20,635 bases of DNA from positions 1-20,635 of the forward strand of contig UQXJ01000024.1 in assembly GCA_900545015.1 (NCBI GenBank), read 5' to 3'. Position numbers and translations under genes: made by a program. The stretch comes from an uncultured Mollicutes bacterium. Lineage in GTDB: Bacteria > Bacillota_I > Bacilli_A > RFN20 > CAG-826. The notes under the pieces were generated by a model, which saw only the letters and a list, made by a program, of their open reading frames with translations, was not told where the DNA came from and did no database searches. Positions 14,523 to 20,635 of the stretch are shown piece by piece; position 1 is the first letter of the stretch, and every line of letters starts with the position of its first letter.

Positions 14523-15805
14523 TAAAAAATTTGTTGTTTCAAGTCATTGATTGCTTTCATAGACCTTTCAATAACTTTTTCCTTATCATCTTTTCCTTTA
14601 TAAACTATGCCAAAATTAGCATTCATAGGTTGGAAATTATTAATTCCAGTATGAGAAATGTACCTTACTAGCGAGCCTAATACACTATAAAAAGATAGTG
14701 GCTTAATCTCTATATTCTTTATTTTTGCATATAAATATATAGCCGCCAAAAGTCCTGTGGCTGCGCTTTCTACATATCCTTCAACTCCAGATAATTGACC
14801 AGCGATATAAATATTTTTATTAGATTTCATTTCTAAAAAGTCAGTTAAAATCTTTGGAGCATAAATATATGAATTTCTATGCATTAATCCATATCGAACA
14901 AATTTTGCATTTTCTAATCCAGGAATTAAAGAAAATACTCTCTTTTGTTCTGGATAAGTTAGATTAGTTTGAAAACCAACCATGTTATATAAATTTCCAA
15001 TTAAATCATCTTGCCTTAATTGGACAACGGCATAAAATTCTTTTCCATCGTGTTCAAGGCCTTTAGGTTTTAAAGGTCCATATCTCAAAGTATCTTCCCC
15101 TCTTGAAGCAATAATTTCAACAGGTAAACACCCTTCAAAATACATTCTATCAAAATCATGTAATGGAGCTTTTTTCGCATTTAAAAGTTCATTATAAAAA
15201 TGAAGATATTCATCCTTTGTCATAGGACAATTTATATAACTGTCATCATCTTGATCATAGCGAGATTTAATAAAGACTTTATTAAAATCAATTGAACTTT
15301 TTTCAATTATTGGTGCACTTGCATCATAAAAACCATAAGATTTTTCTTTAGAAATTTCTTGGATTTTATTTAATATTTTTTCATCACTTAATGGGCCTGT
15401 ACAAACAATTGTATATGCATCAGAATCAAAATCAGTCACTTCATCATAATGAATGATGATGTTTTTATTATTTTTAATTTTATTTGTTATATATTGAGCA
15501 AAAATAGTTCTATCTACCGCTAGACTATCACCGCTAGGAACAGCAGAAACCTCACTAGCTTCCATCATTAAAGAACCTAATTGCTTAATTTCTTCTTTTA
15601 AAAGACCACATGCATTATCTAACTTTTTGTTTTTTAAAGAATTAGAACAAACAAGTTCTCCAAATAAGTCAGTATGATGTGCAGGTGAAGACACTTTAGG
15701 TCTTTTTTCGTATAAATTGACAACGAAACCGTGATTAGCTAAAAAATTAGCAGCTTCTGATCCAGCTAGACCAGCGCCAATAATATTAATTTTCTTTTGT
15801 TCCAT
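14522..15805 (-). CDS. trmFO: Folate-dependent tRNA (uracil-54) methyltransferase TrmFO
   Basis: FAD protein that makes m5U54 in the tRNA T loop using methylenetetrahydrofolate (formerly Gid). It has 427 residues. The dinucleotide-binding motif GAGLAGSEAA is at 10-19. C53 in ELVCSNSL and C226 in FEGCLPVE match the two functional cysteines known in the B. subtilis enzyme at the same numbers. The second FAD segment ends in GQLSGVEGYVESAATGL. The start overlaps the topA end by 20 bases in another frame; the end overlaps the xerC ATG by one base. Its presence indicates use of a folate-dependent, Gram-positive-type tRNA modification. Confidence 0.98.
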   Translation of the reverse strand: MEQKKINIIGAGLAGSEAANFLANHGFVVNLYEKRPKVSSPAHHTDLFGELVCSNSLKNKKLDNACGLLKEEIKQLGSLMMEASEVSAVPSGDSLAVDRTIFAQYITNKIKNNKNIIIHYDEVTDFDSDAYTIVCTGPLSDEKILNKIQEISKEKSYGFYDASAPIIEKSSIDFNKVFIKSRYDQDDDSYINCPMTKDEYLHFYNELLNAKKAPLHDFDRMYFEGCLPVEIIASRGEDTLRYGPLKPKGLEHDGKEFYAVVQLRQDDLIGNLYNMVGFQTNLTYPEQKRVFSLIPGLENAKFVRYGLMHRNSYIYAPKILTDFLEMKSNKNIYIAGQLSGVEGYVESAATGLLAAIYLYAKIKNIEIKPLSFYSVLGSLVRYISHTGINNFQPMNANFGIVYKGKDDKEKVIERSMKAINDLKQQIF

Positions 15806-17873
15806 CTTTTTTATATGGTTCTACGTGAGTGCATTTTGGATAATTTGAACATCCGTAGAAAAGACCTTTTTTACTTCTTCTTAAAATAAGTTTTGCGCCA
15901 CATTCAGGGCAAATTCTAGTTTCTTCATTATCAGGATTATCTATATTTTCAATATATCTACAATTAGGGAAGTTTGAACATCCAATAAATAATTGGCCAG
16001 TTCTTGATTTTCTGTATACTAAAGGCTTACCACATTGAGGGCACATTCTACCAACTTCTTTAGGTTGTTCTTTTTCTTCTTTTTTAATATATGTACATGT
16101 TGGATAATTAGCACAGCCAACAAAGTCACCATGCTTTCCATGTCTAATAACAAGATCTCCGCCACAAAGAGGACATTTTTCACCAGTAGTTTTTAATGGT
16201 TCTTTATAAATAATATCTTTTACAGTGTTGTAATGTTCAATAAATGGATAGTAGAAATCTTCAATAACTTTTAGTTCGTTAAGTGTTCCATCACTAATTT
16301 TATCCAAATTAGTTTCCATTTCAGCTGTATATTCAGTGTTCATCAAATCTTTAAAATATTTAGATAAAACATCACTTGTTAAAATTCCTTGTTCAGTTGG
16401 AGTTAAAACACCTTTTGTATTTGTTACATATTTTCTAGCGATTAAAGTTTGAATTGTTGAAGAATATGTTGAAGGTCTTCCAATTCCTTTATCTTCCATA
16501 AGTTTAACGATTTTAGCTTCAGAATATCTTACTGGTGGCTTTGTAAAATGTTGTTCGTGTTTTGTATTAATGAGTTCAAATTCCTCACCAATATCAAAAG
16601 TAGGAAGAATATTAGTATCATTATCATCGTATTTTAAAATATCATAGCCAGGGAAAAGAACACGTAACCCTTTTAATTCAAATTCAAGATGTGAATTATC
16701 AAAAGTTACAGTTGTAATTTCTTCAACTTTATCTTCCATTAAAGAACCTAAAGCACGGTTATAAATTAATTTATAAAGTTTATATTGATGATCAGTTAAA
16801 TATTTTTTAGCAATTTTAGGTGTGATATTAAGATCAGTAGGTCTAATAGCTTCGTGAGCATCTTGTGCTAATTTAACGTCCTTGATTTCTTTTTTGCCTT
16901 TGTAATAATTCTCGCCATAATTTTTAATGATATAGTCCTTTGCAGAATTAATAAAAGTATCACTAAGTTTAGTACTATCAGTTCTGATATATGTAATTAA
17001 ACCAACTAAATCACCATCAACTTCAATACCTTCATAGAGTTGTTGAGCAAGCATTGTTGTTTCTTTAGTTTTGAATCCGTACTTTGTAAAAGCATCTTGT
17101 TGTAATGTTGAAGTTCTGAAAGCATCTTTGCTTGATAAATTTTTCTTTGCAGTTTTTACATCATTAACTTTTACGTTTTCTTTTGTCCATTCAAAAACCT
17201 TTAATGCTTCTGCTTCATTAGACATTTTTGCAGTCTGACCATCAATTTTTGTTAATTTTAAAAGATATTCTTTATCTTTTTGAATATAAGAATCGACTGT
17301 CCAATATTCTTCGGGCACAAAAGCTTTAATTTCTTTTTCATGTTCAACTATCATTTTTAAAGTGACGCTTTGAACTCTACCAGCACTTTTACTTCTAAGT
17401 TTGCTTTGCATCAAACTAGAAAGTTTAAATCCCAAAATCCTATCTATAATTCTTCTTGCCTCTTGGGAATGAACTAAATTCATATCTATAGTACGTGGAT
17501 TTTCGATTGCTTCACTTATACTATTTTTAGTGATTTCATGAAATTCTAATCTTTTTGTAGTTTCGATAGGTAGTTCTAAAACGCTTGCTAAATGCCAAGC
17601 GATAGCTTCTCCTTCTCTATCAGGATCGGTTGCAAGAATTACTTCATCACATTTCTTTTTTAATGTTTGCAATTTCTTAACAACATCTTTTTTGTCCTTA
17701 TCGACAACATATTTTGGTTGGAATCCATTGTCTATATCTACCCCTAAACCACCTTTTCCTGAGATGGCTAGGTCTCTAATGTGTCCAACACTTGCTTCTA
17801 CTACATAATCTTCACCTAAATAATGGCCAATCGTTTTACTCTTTGTAGGTGACTCAACAATAACTAACTTCAT
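15786..17873 (-). CDS. topA: DNA topoisomerase I (type IA)
   Basis: Relaxes negative supercoils; 695 residues (B. subtilis 691). The Toprim domain begins MKLVIVESPTKSKT with E7 and has DPDRE at 83-87. The catalytic tyrosine is Y295 in LITYIRTDS. Three C4 zinc ribbons lie at about 565-690 (CPLC...CANYPTC, CPQC...CSNFPNC, CPEC...CSNYPKC), which assist strand passage. The start is the ATG at 17873, with GAGG ending 5 bases upstream. An in-frame ATG at 17912 would add 13 residues but lies inside the promoter, before the expected transcription start. The gene is followed by the overlapping trmFO and xerC. Confidence 0.98.
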   Translation of the reverse strand: MKLVIVESPTKSKTIGHYLGEDYVVEASVGHIRDLAISGKGGLGVDIDNGFQPKYVVDKDKKDVVKKLQTLKKKCDEVILATDPDREGEAIAWHLASVLELPIETTKRLEFHEITKNSISEAIENPRTIDMNLVHSQEARRIIDRILGFKLSSLMQSKLRSKSAGRVQSVTLKMIVEHEKEIKAFVPEEYWTVDSYIQKDKEYLLKLTKIDGQTAKMSNEAEALKVFEWTKENVKVNDVKTAKKNLSSKDAFRTSTLQQDAFTKYGFKTKETTMLAQQLYEGIEVDGDLVGLITYIRTDSTKLSDTFINSAKDYIIKNYGENYYKGKKEIKDVKLAQDAHEAIRPTDLNITPKIAKKYLTDHQYKLYKLIYNRALGSLMEDKVEEITTVTFDNSHLEFELKGLRVLFPGYDILKYDDNDTNILPTFDIGEEFELINTKHEQHFTKPPVRYSEAKIVKLMEDKGIGRPSTYSSTIQTLIARKYVTNTKGVLTPTEQGILTSDVLSKYFKDLMNTEYTAEMETNLDKISDGTLNELKVIEDFYYPFIEHYNTVKDIIYKEPLKTTGEKCPLCGGDLVIRHGKHGDFVGCANYPTCTYIKKEEKEQPKEVGRMCPQCGKPLVYRKSRTGQLFIGCSNFPNCRYIENIDNPDNEETRICPECGAKLILRRSKKGLFYGCSNYPKCTHVEPYKKDGTKEN

Positions 17874-17874
17874 A

Positions 17875-17909
17875 TTTACCTCGTTCAATAAATATATATA
17901 TGAGGTAAA
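17875..17909 (-). repeat. Inverted repeat over topA promoter and ribosome binding site
   Basis: TTTACCTC at 17875-17882 and GAGGTAAA at 17902-17909 are perfect 8-bp reverse complements 19 bases apart. On the minus strand the left-hand copy (17902-17909) lies in the promoter spacer, and the other (17875-17882) is the topA Shine-Dalgarno region GAGGTAAA. It may be an operator, or an mRNA hairpin that forms only in transcripts reading in from dprA. Confidence 0.5.
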
Positions 17910-17919
17910 CATTTGTCAA
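17891..17919 (-). promoter_or_regulatory. Sigma-A promoter of topA-trmFO-xerC
   Basis: A perfect -35 TTGACA (17914-17919), 17-base spacer and TATATT (17891-17896, 5 of 6). Transcription should start near 17884, giving a leader of about 11 bases that contains GAGG. This is the best promoter match in the window and fixes the topA start at 17873. Confidence 0.82.
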
Positions 17920-17945
17920 AAGGAAAAAAACACCCTTTTTCCTTT
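17919..17945 (-). terminator. Possible terminator between small gene and topA
   Basis: On the minus strand AAAGGAAAAA, a 7-base GGGTGTT loop and TTTTTCCTTT form a perfect 10-bp stem rich in A-T pairs with a T-rich descending arm. It lies 13 bases after the stop at 17959 and abuts the topA -35. The T run is partly inside the stem, so strength as an intrinsic terminator is uncertain. Confidence 0.45.
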
Positions 17946-17958
17946 AAATATATAATAT

Positions 17959-18171
17959 TTAAGATTTTTTACTAAAATAATAATTTTTGAAGAAATTATA
18001 ATTTTCATCGTTAATTGGAACGATTACCATTTCCATTTTTCTTGGTTCTTTTATGTCTTCACGTGTCTTAATTTTAAAAACAACGATATTATTATCATCG
18101 CACTCGATTCTACTAGCAGATTCTAAATCTTTATCTTCAAGTTTGTCTTTAATTATTTTATATATAAGCAT
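17959..18171 (-). CDS. Small protein of unknown function between dprA and topA
   Basis: Encodes 70 residues from the ATG at 18171, or 72 from the ATG at 18177, which overlaps the dprA stop as ATGA. GGAG near the end of dprA is 8 bases from the 18171 start but only 2 from 18177, so I prefer the former. The product starts MLIYKIIKDKLED, is rich in charged residues, has one cysteine, alternates short predicted strands (NNIVVFKIKT, MEMVIVPI) with helices, and has no signal peptide or membrane segment, so a small cytoplasmic protein is expected. I do not recognise a family. Coupling to dprA suggests co-expression; whether it acts with DprA is unknown. The coding call rests on the open frame, the coupled start and the fit between two genes. 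Confidence 0.7.
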   Translation of the reverse strand: MLIYKIIKDKLEDKDLESASRIECDDNNIVVFKIKTREDIKEPRKMEMVIVPINDENYNFFKNYYFSKKS

Positions 18172-18173
18172 TA

Positions 18174-18962
18174 TCATTTCTCCATAACATCTAAAATATC
18201 TTCAGCACTTTCAATTAAATAAGCACCTTCTTTAATTATTTGATTGCAAAAACTCTTTTTATTAAGTGAATAAGGAATTGCTCCTATACTTATGCCTTTT
18301 TGCAATGCATAATTAACTGTTGTTGAAGTTCCACTACGGTCATATGCTTCTGCGACAAGTAAAAATGAAGCCAAAGTCGCAATTAATCTATTTCTAAAAA
18401 TGAAATTCTCTCTTTTTGGTTCATCTTTTTCTGGATATTCGCTTATTATAAGTCCACCATTTTTGATTATATTTTCATATAATTCTTTATTTGATTGAGG
18501 ATAACAATAATCTATTCCGCTTCCTAAAACTGCAATTGTTTTTAGTCCATTGTCAAGTGCAGCTTGATGTGCTACTGAATCAATTCCTTTTGCCATTCCA
18601 CTAACTATAATTTTGTCTTTAGGCAATCCTTTTATGATTTTTCTAGTTGCTTCTTTCCCATATTCGCTAGAATCTCTACTTCCGATAATTCCGATAAATT
18701 TCCTCGGATCCTCTTTTAATAAATTTATATCTCCTTTATAAAAAAGTACGATAGGTGGATTGTAACAACATTTTTTATAAGATTCAGGATAAATGTCATC
18801 ATCCACAATTGTTATGTATTTAGAATCTAACTTATTTAGCGTTTCTTCCATATACGAGTCAGCAAACGCTTCGCGACTTCTAATAGCATTAAGCATTTTA
18901 GTGTAGTCGCCACGATATTTATAAGCTAAGATTCCTAGTAATTGTTTTGCCTTAACTAACAT
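18174..18962 (-). CDS. dprA: DNA-processing protein DprA (Smf)
   Basis: Binds single-stranded DNA and loads RecA during natural transformation; also found in bacteria not known to be competent. It has 262 residues. The Rossmann-like DprA domain shows GIIGSRDSSEYG (91-102), SGMAKGIDSVAH (121-132), RENFIFRNRLIA (184-195) and SGTSTT (210-215). The protein ends soon after this domain, so the C-terminal winged-helix domain of many DprA proteins is missing, and the N-terminal helical region is short. Start: ATG at 18962, 8 bases after AAGGAGG; the in-frame TTG at 18968 is only 2 bases from it. That Shine-Dalgarno lies in a perfect 10-bp hairpin arm. The gene overlaps the next small gene by 4 bases or is separated from it by 2, depending on the start used. 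Confidence 0.95.
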   Translation of the reverse strand: MLVKAKQLLGILAYKYRGDYTKMLNAIRSREAFADSYMEETLNKLDSKYITIVDDDIYPESYKKCCYNPPIVLFYKGDINLLKEDPRKFIGIIGSRDSSEYGKEATRKIIKGLPKDKIIVSGMAKGIDSVAHQAALDNGLKTIAVLGSGIDYCYPQSNKELYENIIKNGGLIISEYPEKDEPKRENFIFRNRLIATLASFLLVAEAYDRSGTSTTVNYALQKGISIGAIPYSLNKKSFCNQIIKEGAYLIESAEDILDVMEK

Positions 18963-18966
18963 AAAC

Positions 18967-19002
18967 AAAACCTCCTTTCATATAAGTACGACAGGAGGTT
19001 TT
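18967..19002 (-). promoter_or_regulatory. Hairpin sequestering the dprA ribosome binding site / terminator
   Basis: On the minus strand AAAACCTCCT (18993-19002), a 16-base loop and AGGAGGTTTT (18967-18976) pair perfectly over 10 bp. The second arm is the dprA Shine-Dalgarno, and TTTTGTTT leads into the ATG. The same structure can act as an intrinsic terminator after rnhB or mask the dprA ribosome binding site. Read on the plus strand, it has an even longer T tract (18999-19013). Confidence 0.65.
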
Positions 19003-19029
19003 TTATTTTTTTTAAAAAAAGATGTTAAA

Positions 19030-19638
19030 TTATTTTATTTTTATTAAACTTTTTATCGGTTCAAAGGTTTTACGGTGAAAGCCTTCAACAATTCCAAATT
19101 CTTTAATTGCTTCAATGTGTTTTTTTGTTCCGTATCCTTTATGTGATTTAAAACCATACTCAGGATATTTTTTATCATATTCATAAAGAATATGATCTCT
19201 TGTAACTTTTGCAATTATACTTGCGGCTGCTATGCATTCACATTTTGCATCGCCTTTAATTAAAGGAATAAGTTCTACATTAAATCCATCAAGTTTCATT
19301 GCATCAGTTAAGATTAAATCAAAATTAGATTTTAAATTATTGATTGCTTCTTTCATTGCAATTTTAGTTGCTTCATAAATATTAACTTCATCGATAATTT
19401 CAGGTGAAACAATTCCAACTCCATAAGAAATGCAATTTTCTAAGATTTCTTTATATGCAATTTCACGTTTCTTTTCAGTTAATTTTTTTGAGTCATTGAT
19501 ATGCTCGTTTTTATAGCCTGGTTTTAAGACGCATGCTGCAGCAACAACTGGCCCACATAAAGGACCTCTTCCTGCTTCATCAACTCCGACAATTAATTTA
19601 ATTTTATCTGAATAAAATTGATCCTCATAATTTAACAT
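19030..19638 (-). CDS. rnhB: Ribonuclease HII
   Basis: Cuts RNA in RNA-DNA hybrids, including single ribonucleotides in DNA. It has 202 residues. GVDEAGRGPLCGPVVAA at 18-34 supplies D20 and E21, LTDAMKL supplies D112, and KGDAKCECIAAASIIAKVTRD supplies D130, so the DEDD set is complete. The C-terminus YPEYGFKSHKGYGTKKH is typical. The ATG at 19638 overlaps the rbgA end by 14 bases, with GGTGGA 5 bases upstream. The rbgA-rnhB order is the same as in B. subtilis. A hairpin that may end the transcript follows 28 bases after the stop. Confidence 0.98.
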   Translation of the reverse strand: MLNYEDQFYSDKIKLIVGVDEAGRGPLCGPVVAAACVLKPGYKNEHINDSKKLTEKKREIAYKEILENCISYGVGIVSPEIIDEVNIYEATKIAMKEAINNLKSNFDLILTDAMKLDGFNVELIPLIKGDAKCECIAAASIIAKVTRDHILYEYDKKYPEYGFKSHKGYGTKKHIEAIKEFGIVEGFHRKTFEPIKSLIKIK

Positions 19639-20506
19639 AATCTTCCACCCTATCTAGTGTGTATGGCGCAACTTTACTTTCTTTAAAATCTTTTAAGAGT
19701 CTTTTAATTGCTGCATCTCTATCTAACTCACCACGTGATTTTAAAAGTCCATATCGAATAGCAATAATTTCATAAATTCTTTCTTCATTTTCGGTATCAA
19801 GTGGTTGATTTAAATATTGTTCAAATTCTTTTTTATAGTAAGTTAATAAAAACATAACTGCAAATTTAGCTAAATCATCATTTGGTAAAATTTCTTCTCT
19901 AACCGAGCCAATTAAAGCTAAATTAATTGCTGTTTTTTTATCATCATATTTAGGAGCTAAAATCCCTGGAGTATCCATTATAAATAAGGAAGAAGAAATC
20001 TTAATCCATGATACTGTTTTTGTTACGCCAGCTTTATTCGCTGCTTGAACTTGTTTCTTCTTTAAGAAGTTATTAATAATTGTTGATTTTCCAACGTTTG
20101 GAACGCCAACAATTATTCCTTTAAATAAAGGATTTACAATTCCTCTTTTTTTAGCTTTTTCTCTTTTTTCCTTTAATAATGTATCAAGTTCATTAGCAAC
20201 ACTTTTTATAATATTAATTTTAGAATTAACTTCGATTGCTCTCATTCCATCTTTTGTAAGGAATTTAGCCCATTTATGTGTTTGTTCTTTATCAGCTAAG
20301 TCTATTTTATTTAGAATAAATAATCTTGGTTTATTATCAAAAAGTCTTAAAAAGAAATTATTGATTGTTGAATATGGAGCACGACTGTCTAAAACAATAA
20401 TAACAAAATCTGCCATTTTAGCTTTCTCAATTAAAGCATTACTGGCTTGCTTCATGTGTCCTGGATACCAGTGGATATTCGTTTTGCTTAATTCATCGCT
20501 ATTCAT
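19625..20506 (-). CDS. rbgA: Ribosome biogenesis GTPase RbgA (YlqF)
   Basis: Circularly permuted GTPase needed for late assembly of the 50S subunit. It has 293 residues. The N-terminal motif HWYPGHMKQA (12-21) is typical. The G motifs come in permuted order: G4 NKID (66-69), G1 GVPNVGKST (134-142), G2 near T162 and G3 DTPG (178-181). A C-terminal helical RNA-binding domain (about 205-293) follows. AGGAGG lies about 8 bases before the ATG. An extended -10 promoter is about 35 bases upstream, making this the first gene of its unit. In B. subtilis rplS precedes it; here the sequence ends before any identifiable upstream gene. Confidence 0.98.
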   Translation of the reverse strand: MNSDELSKTNIHWYPGHMKQASNALIEKAKMADFVIIVLDSRAPYSTINNFFLRLFDNKPRLFILNKIDLADKEQTHKWAKFLTKDGMRAIEVNSKINIIKSVANELDTLLKEKREKAKKRGIVNPLFKGIIVGVPNVGKSTIINNFLKKKQVQAANKAGVTKTVSWIKISSSLFIMDTPGILAPKYDDKKTAINLALIGSVREEILPNDDLAKFAVMFLLTYYKKEFEQYLNQPLDTENEERIYEIIAIRYGLLKSRGELDRDAAIKRLLKDFKESKVAPYTLDRVEDYVKL

Positions 20507-20538
20507 GTAGTCTTCCTCCTACTAACAATTAAGAATAT

Positions 20539-20547
20539 TTTATACCA
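20539..20547 (-). promoter_or_regulatory. Extended -10 promoter of rbgA-rnhB
   Basis: The minus strand reads TGG-TATAAA, an extended -10 with 5 of 6 matches in the hexamer; a weak TTAAAT lies 16 bases further upstream. The expected start near 20532 leaves a leader of about 26 bases containing AGGAGG. The TGG-TATA form resembles that of the rpsB promoter. Confidence 0.55.
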
Positions 20548-20592
20548 AACTAATGTGTTTATTTAACTATAAGAATTATTTTTAGAACAAAA

Positions 20593-20619
20593 GTAATTAA
20601 ATCTATAAAATTTAATTAC
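20593..20619 (-). terminator. Hairpin upstream of rbgA, likely terminator of preceding unit
   Basis: GTAATTAAAT, a 7-base loop and ATTTAATTAC make a perfect 10-bp stem on the minus strand, followed by TTTTGTT. The stem is A-T rich with only two G-C pairs, so termination strength is uncertain. Positions 20620-20635 may be the end of an upstream gene, but too little is visible to identify it. Confidence 0.5.
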
Positions 20620-20635
20620 CCCATCTTGGCAAATG

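Noticed and set aside
18967..19013. Plus-strand terminator at the dprA leader
   Set aside because: The plus-strand T tract is excellent, but no gene or transcript on that strand ends here. I interpret the structure mainly on the minus strand, while an antisense-transcript role cannot be excluded.
18174..19627. TGA stops as a sign of recoding (TGA = Trp)
   Set aside because: Only dprA and rbgA end in TGA. All conserved genes are open with TGG as Trp, and no conserved gene is interrupted by TGA, so the standard bacterial code fits.

Overview
This is an AT-rich window with Bacilli/Firmicutes-type gene content. The minus strand carries rbgA-rnhB-dprA-(small gene)-topA-trmFO-xerC-rpsB-tsf-pyrH-frr-cdsA-dxr-rseP-polC. 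This is the backbone order known from Bacillus subtilis (ylqF-rnhB ... smf-topA-gid-codV ... rpsB-tsf-pyrH-frr-uppS-cdsA-dxr-rasP-proS-polC), but shortened: sucCD, hslVU/codY, uppS and proS are missing from their usual places. Gram-positive PolC, RbgA and folate-dependent TrmFO fit a Bacillota member. Trp is read as TGG in every gene and TGA acts as a stop, so this is not a code-4 Mycoplasma-type genome. An uncultured, compact gut-type Bacilli/Mollicutes relative is a reasonable guess, but the exact lineage cannot be read from the sequence.

Layout. Positions 1-1840 read on the plus strand: tRNA-Ala(GGC) with a UUCG-loop terminator, an unrecognised lipoprotein gene, and a histidine phosphatase. 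From 1881 to the right end everything reads on the minus strand, in several transcription units. (1) An extended -10 promoter near 20540 drives rbgA-rnhB (ribosome assembly, RNA primer/ribonucleotide removal). A hairpin whose arm contains the dprA Shine-Dalgarno then leads into dprA and a coupled 70-residue gene of unknown function. (2) A near-consensus promoter (TTGACA-17-TATATT) drives topA-trmFO-xerC, all overlapping. (3) An extended -10 promoter and a structured leader drive rpsB-tsf, which ends in a strong terminator. (4) A second extended -10 promoter sits directly on the pyrH start and drives pyrH-frr-cdsA-dxr-rseP-polC, with 1-3 base gaps or overlaps throughout, followed by tRNA-Arg(CCT) and a terminator facing the plus-strand genes.

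Functional themes are translation (S2, EF-Ts, RRF, UMP kinase, RbgA, two tRNAs, tRNA m5U54), envelope and isoprenoid synthesis (CdsA, Dxr, site-2 protease) and DNA maintenance (PolC, TopA, XerC, RNase HII, DprA). I found no CRISPR array, insertion sequence, prophage or clearly new multi-gene system. The most interesting signals are small-scale: inverted repeats whose arms overlap the ribosome binding sites of dprA and topA, a pyrH promoter that would give an almost leaderless mRNA, the compacted operon with lost neighbours, and enlarged versions of S2 and the site-2 protease.
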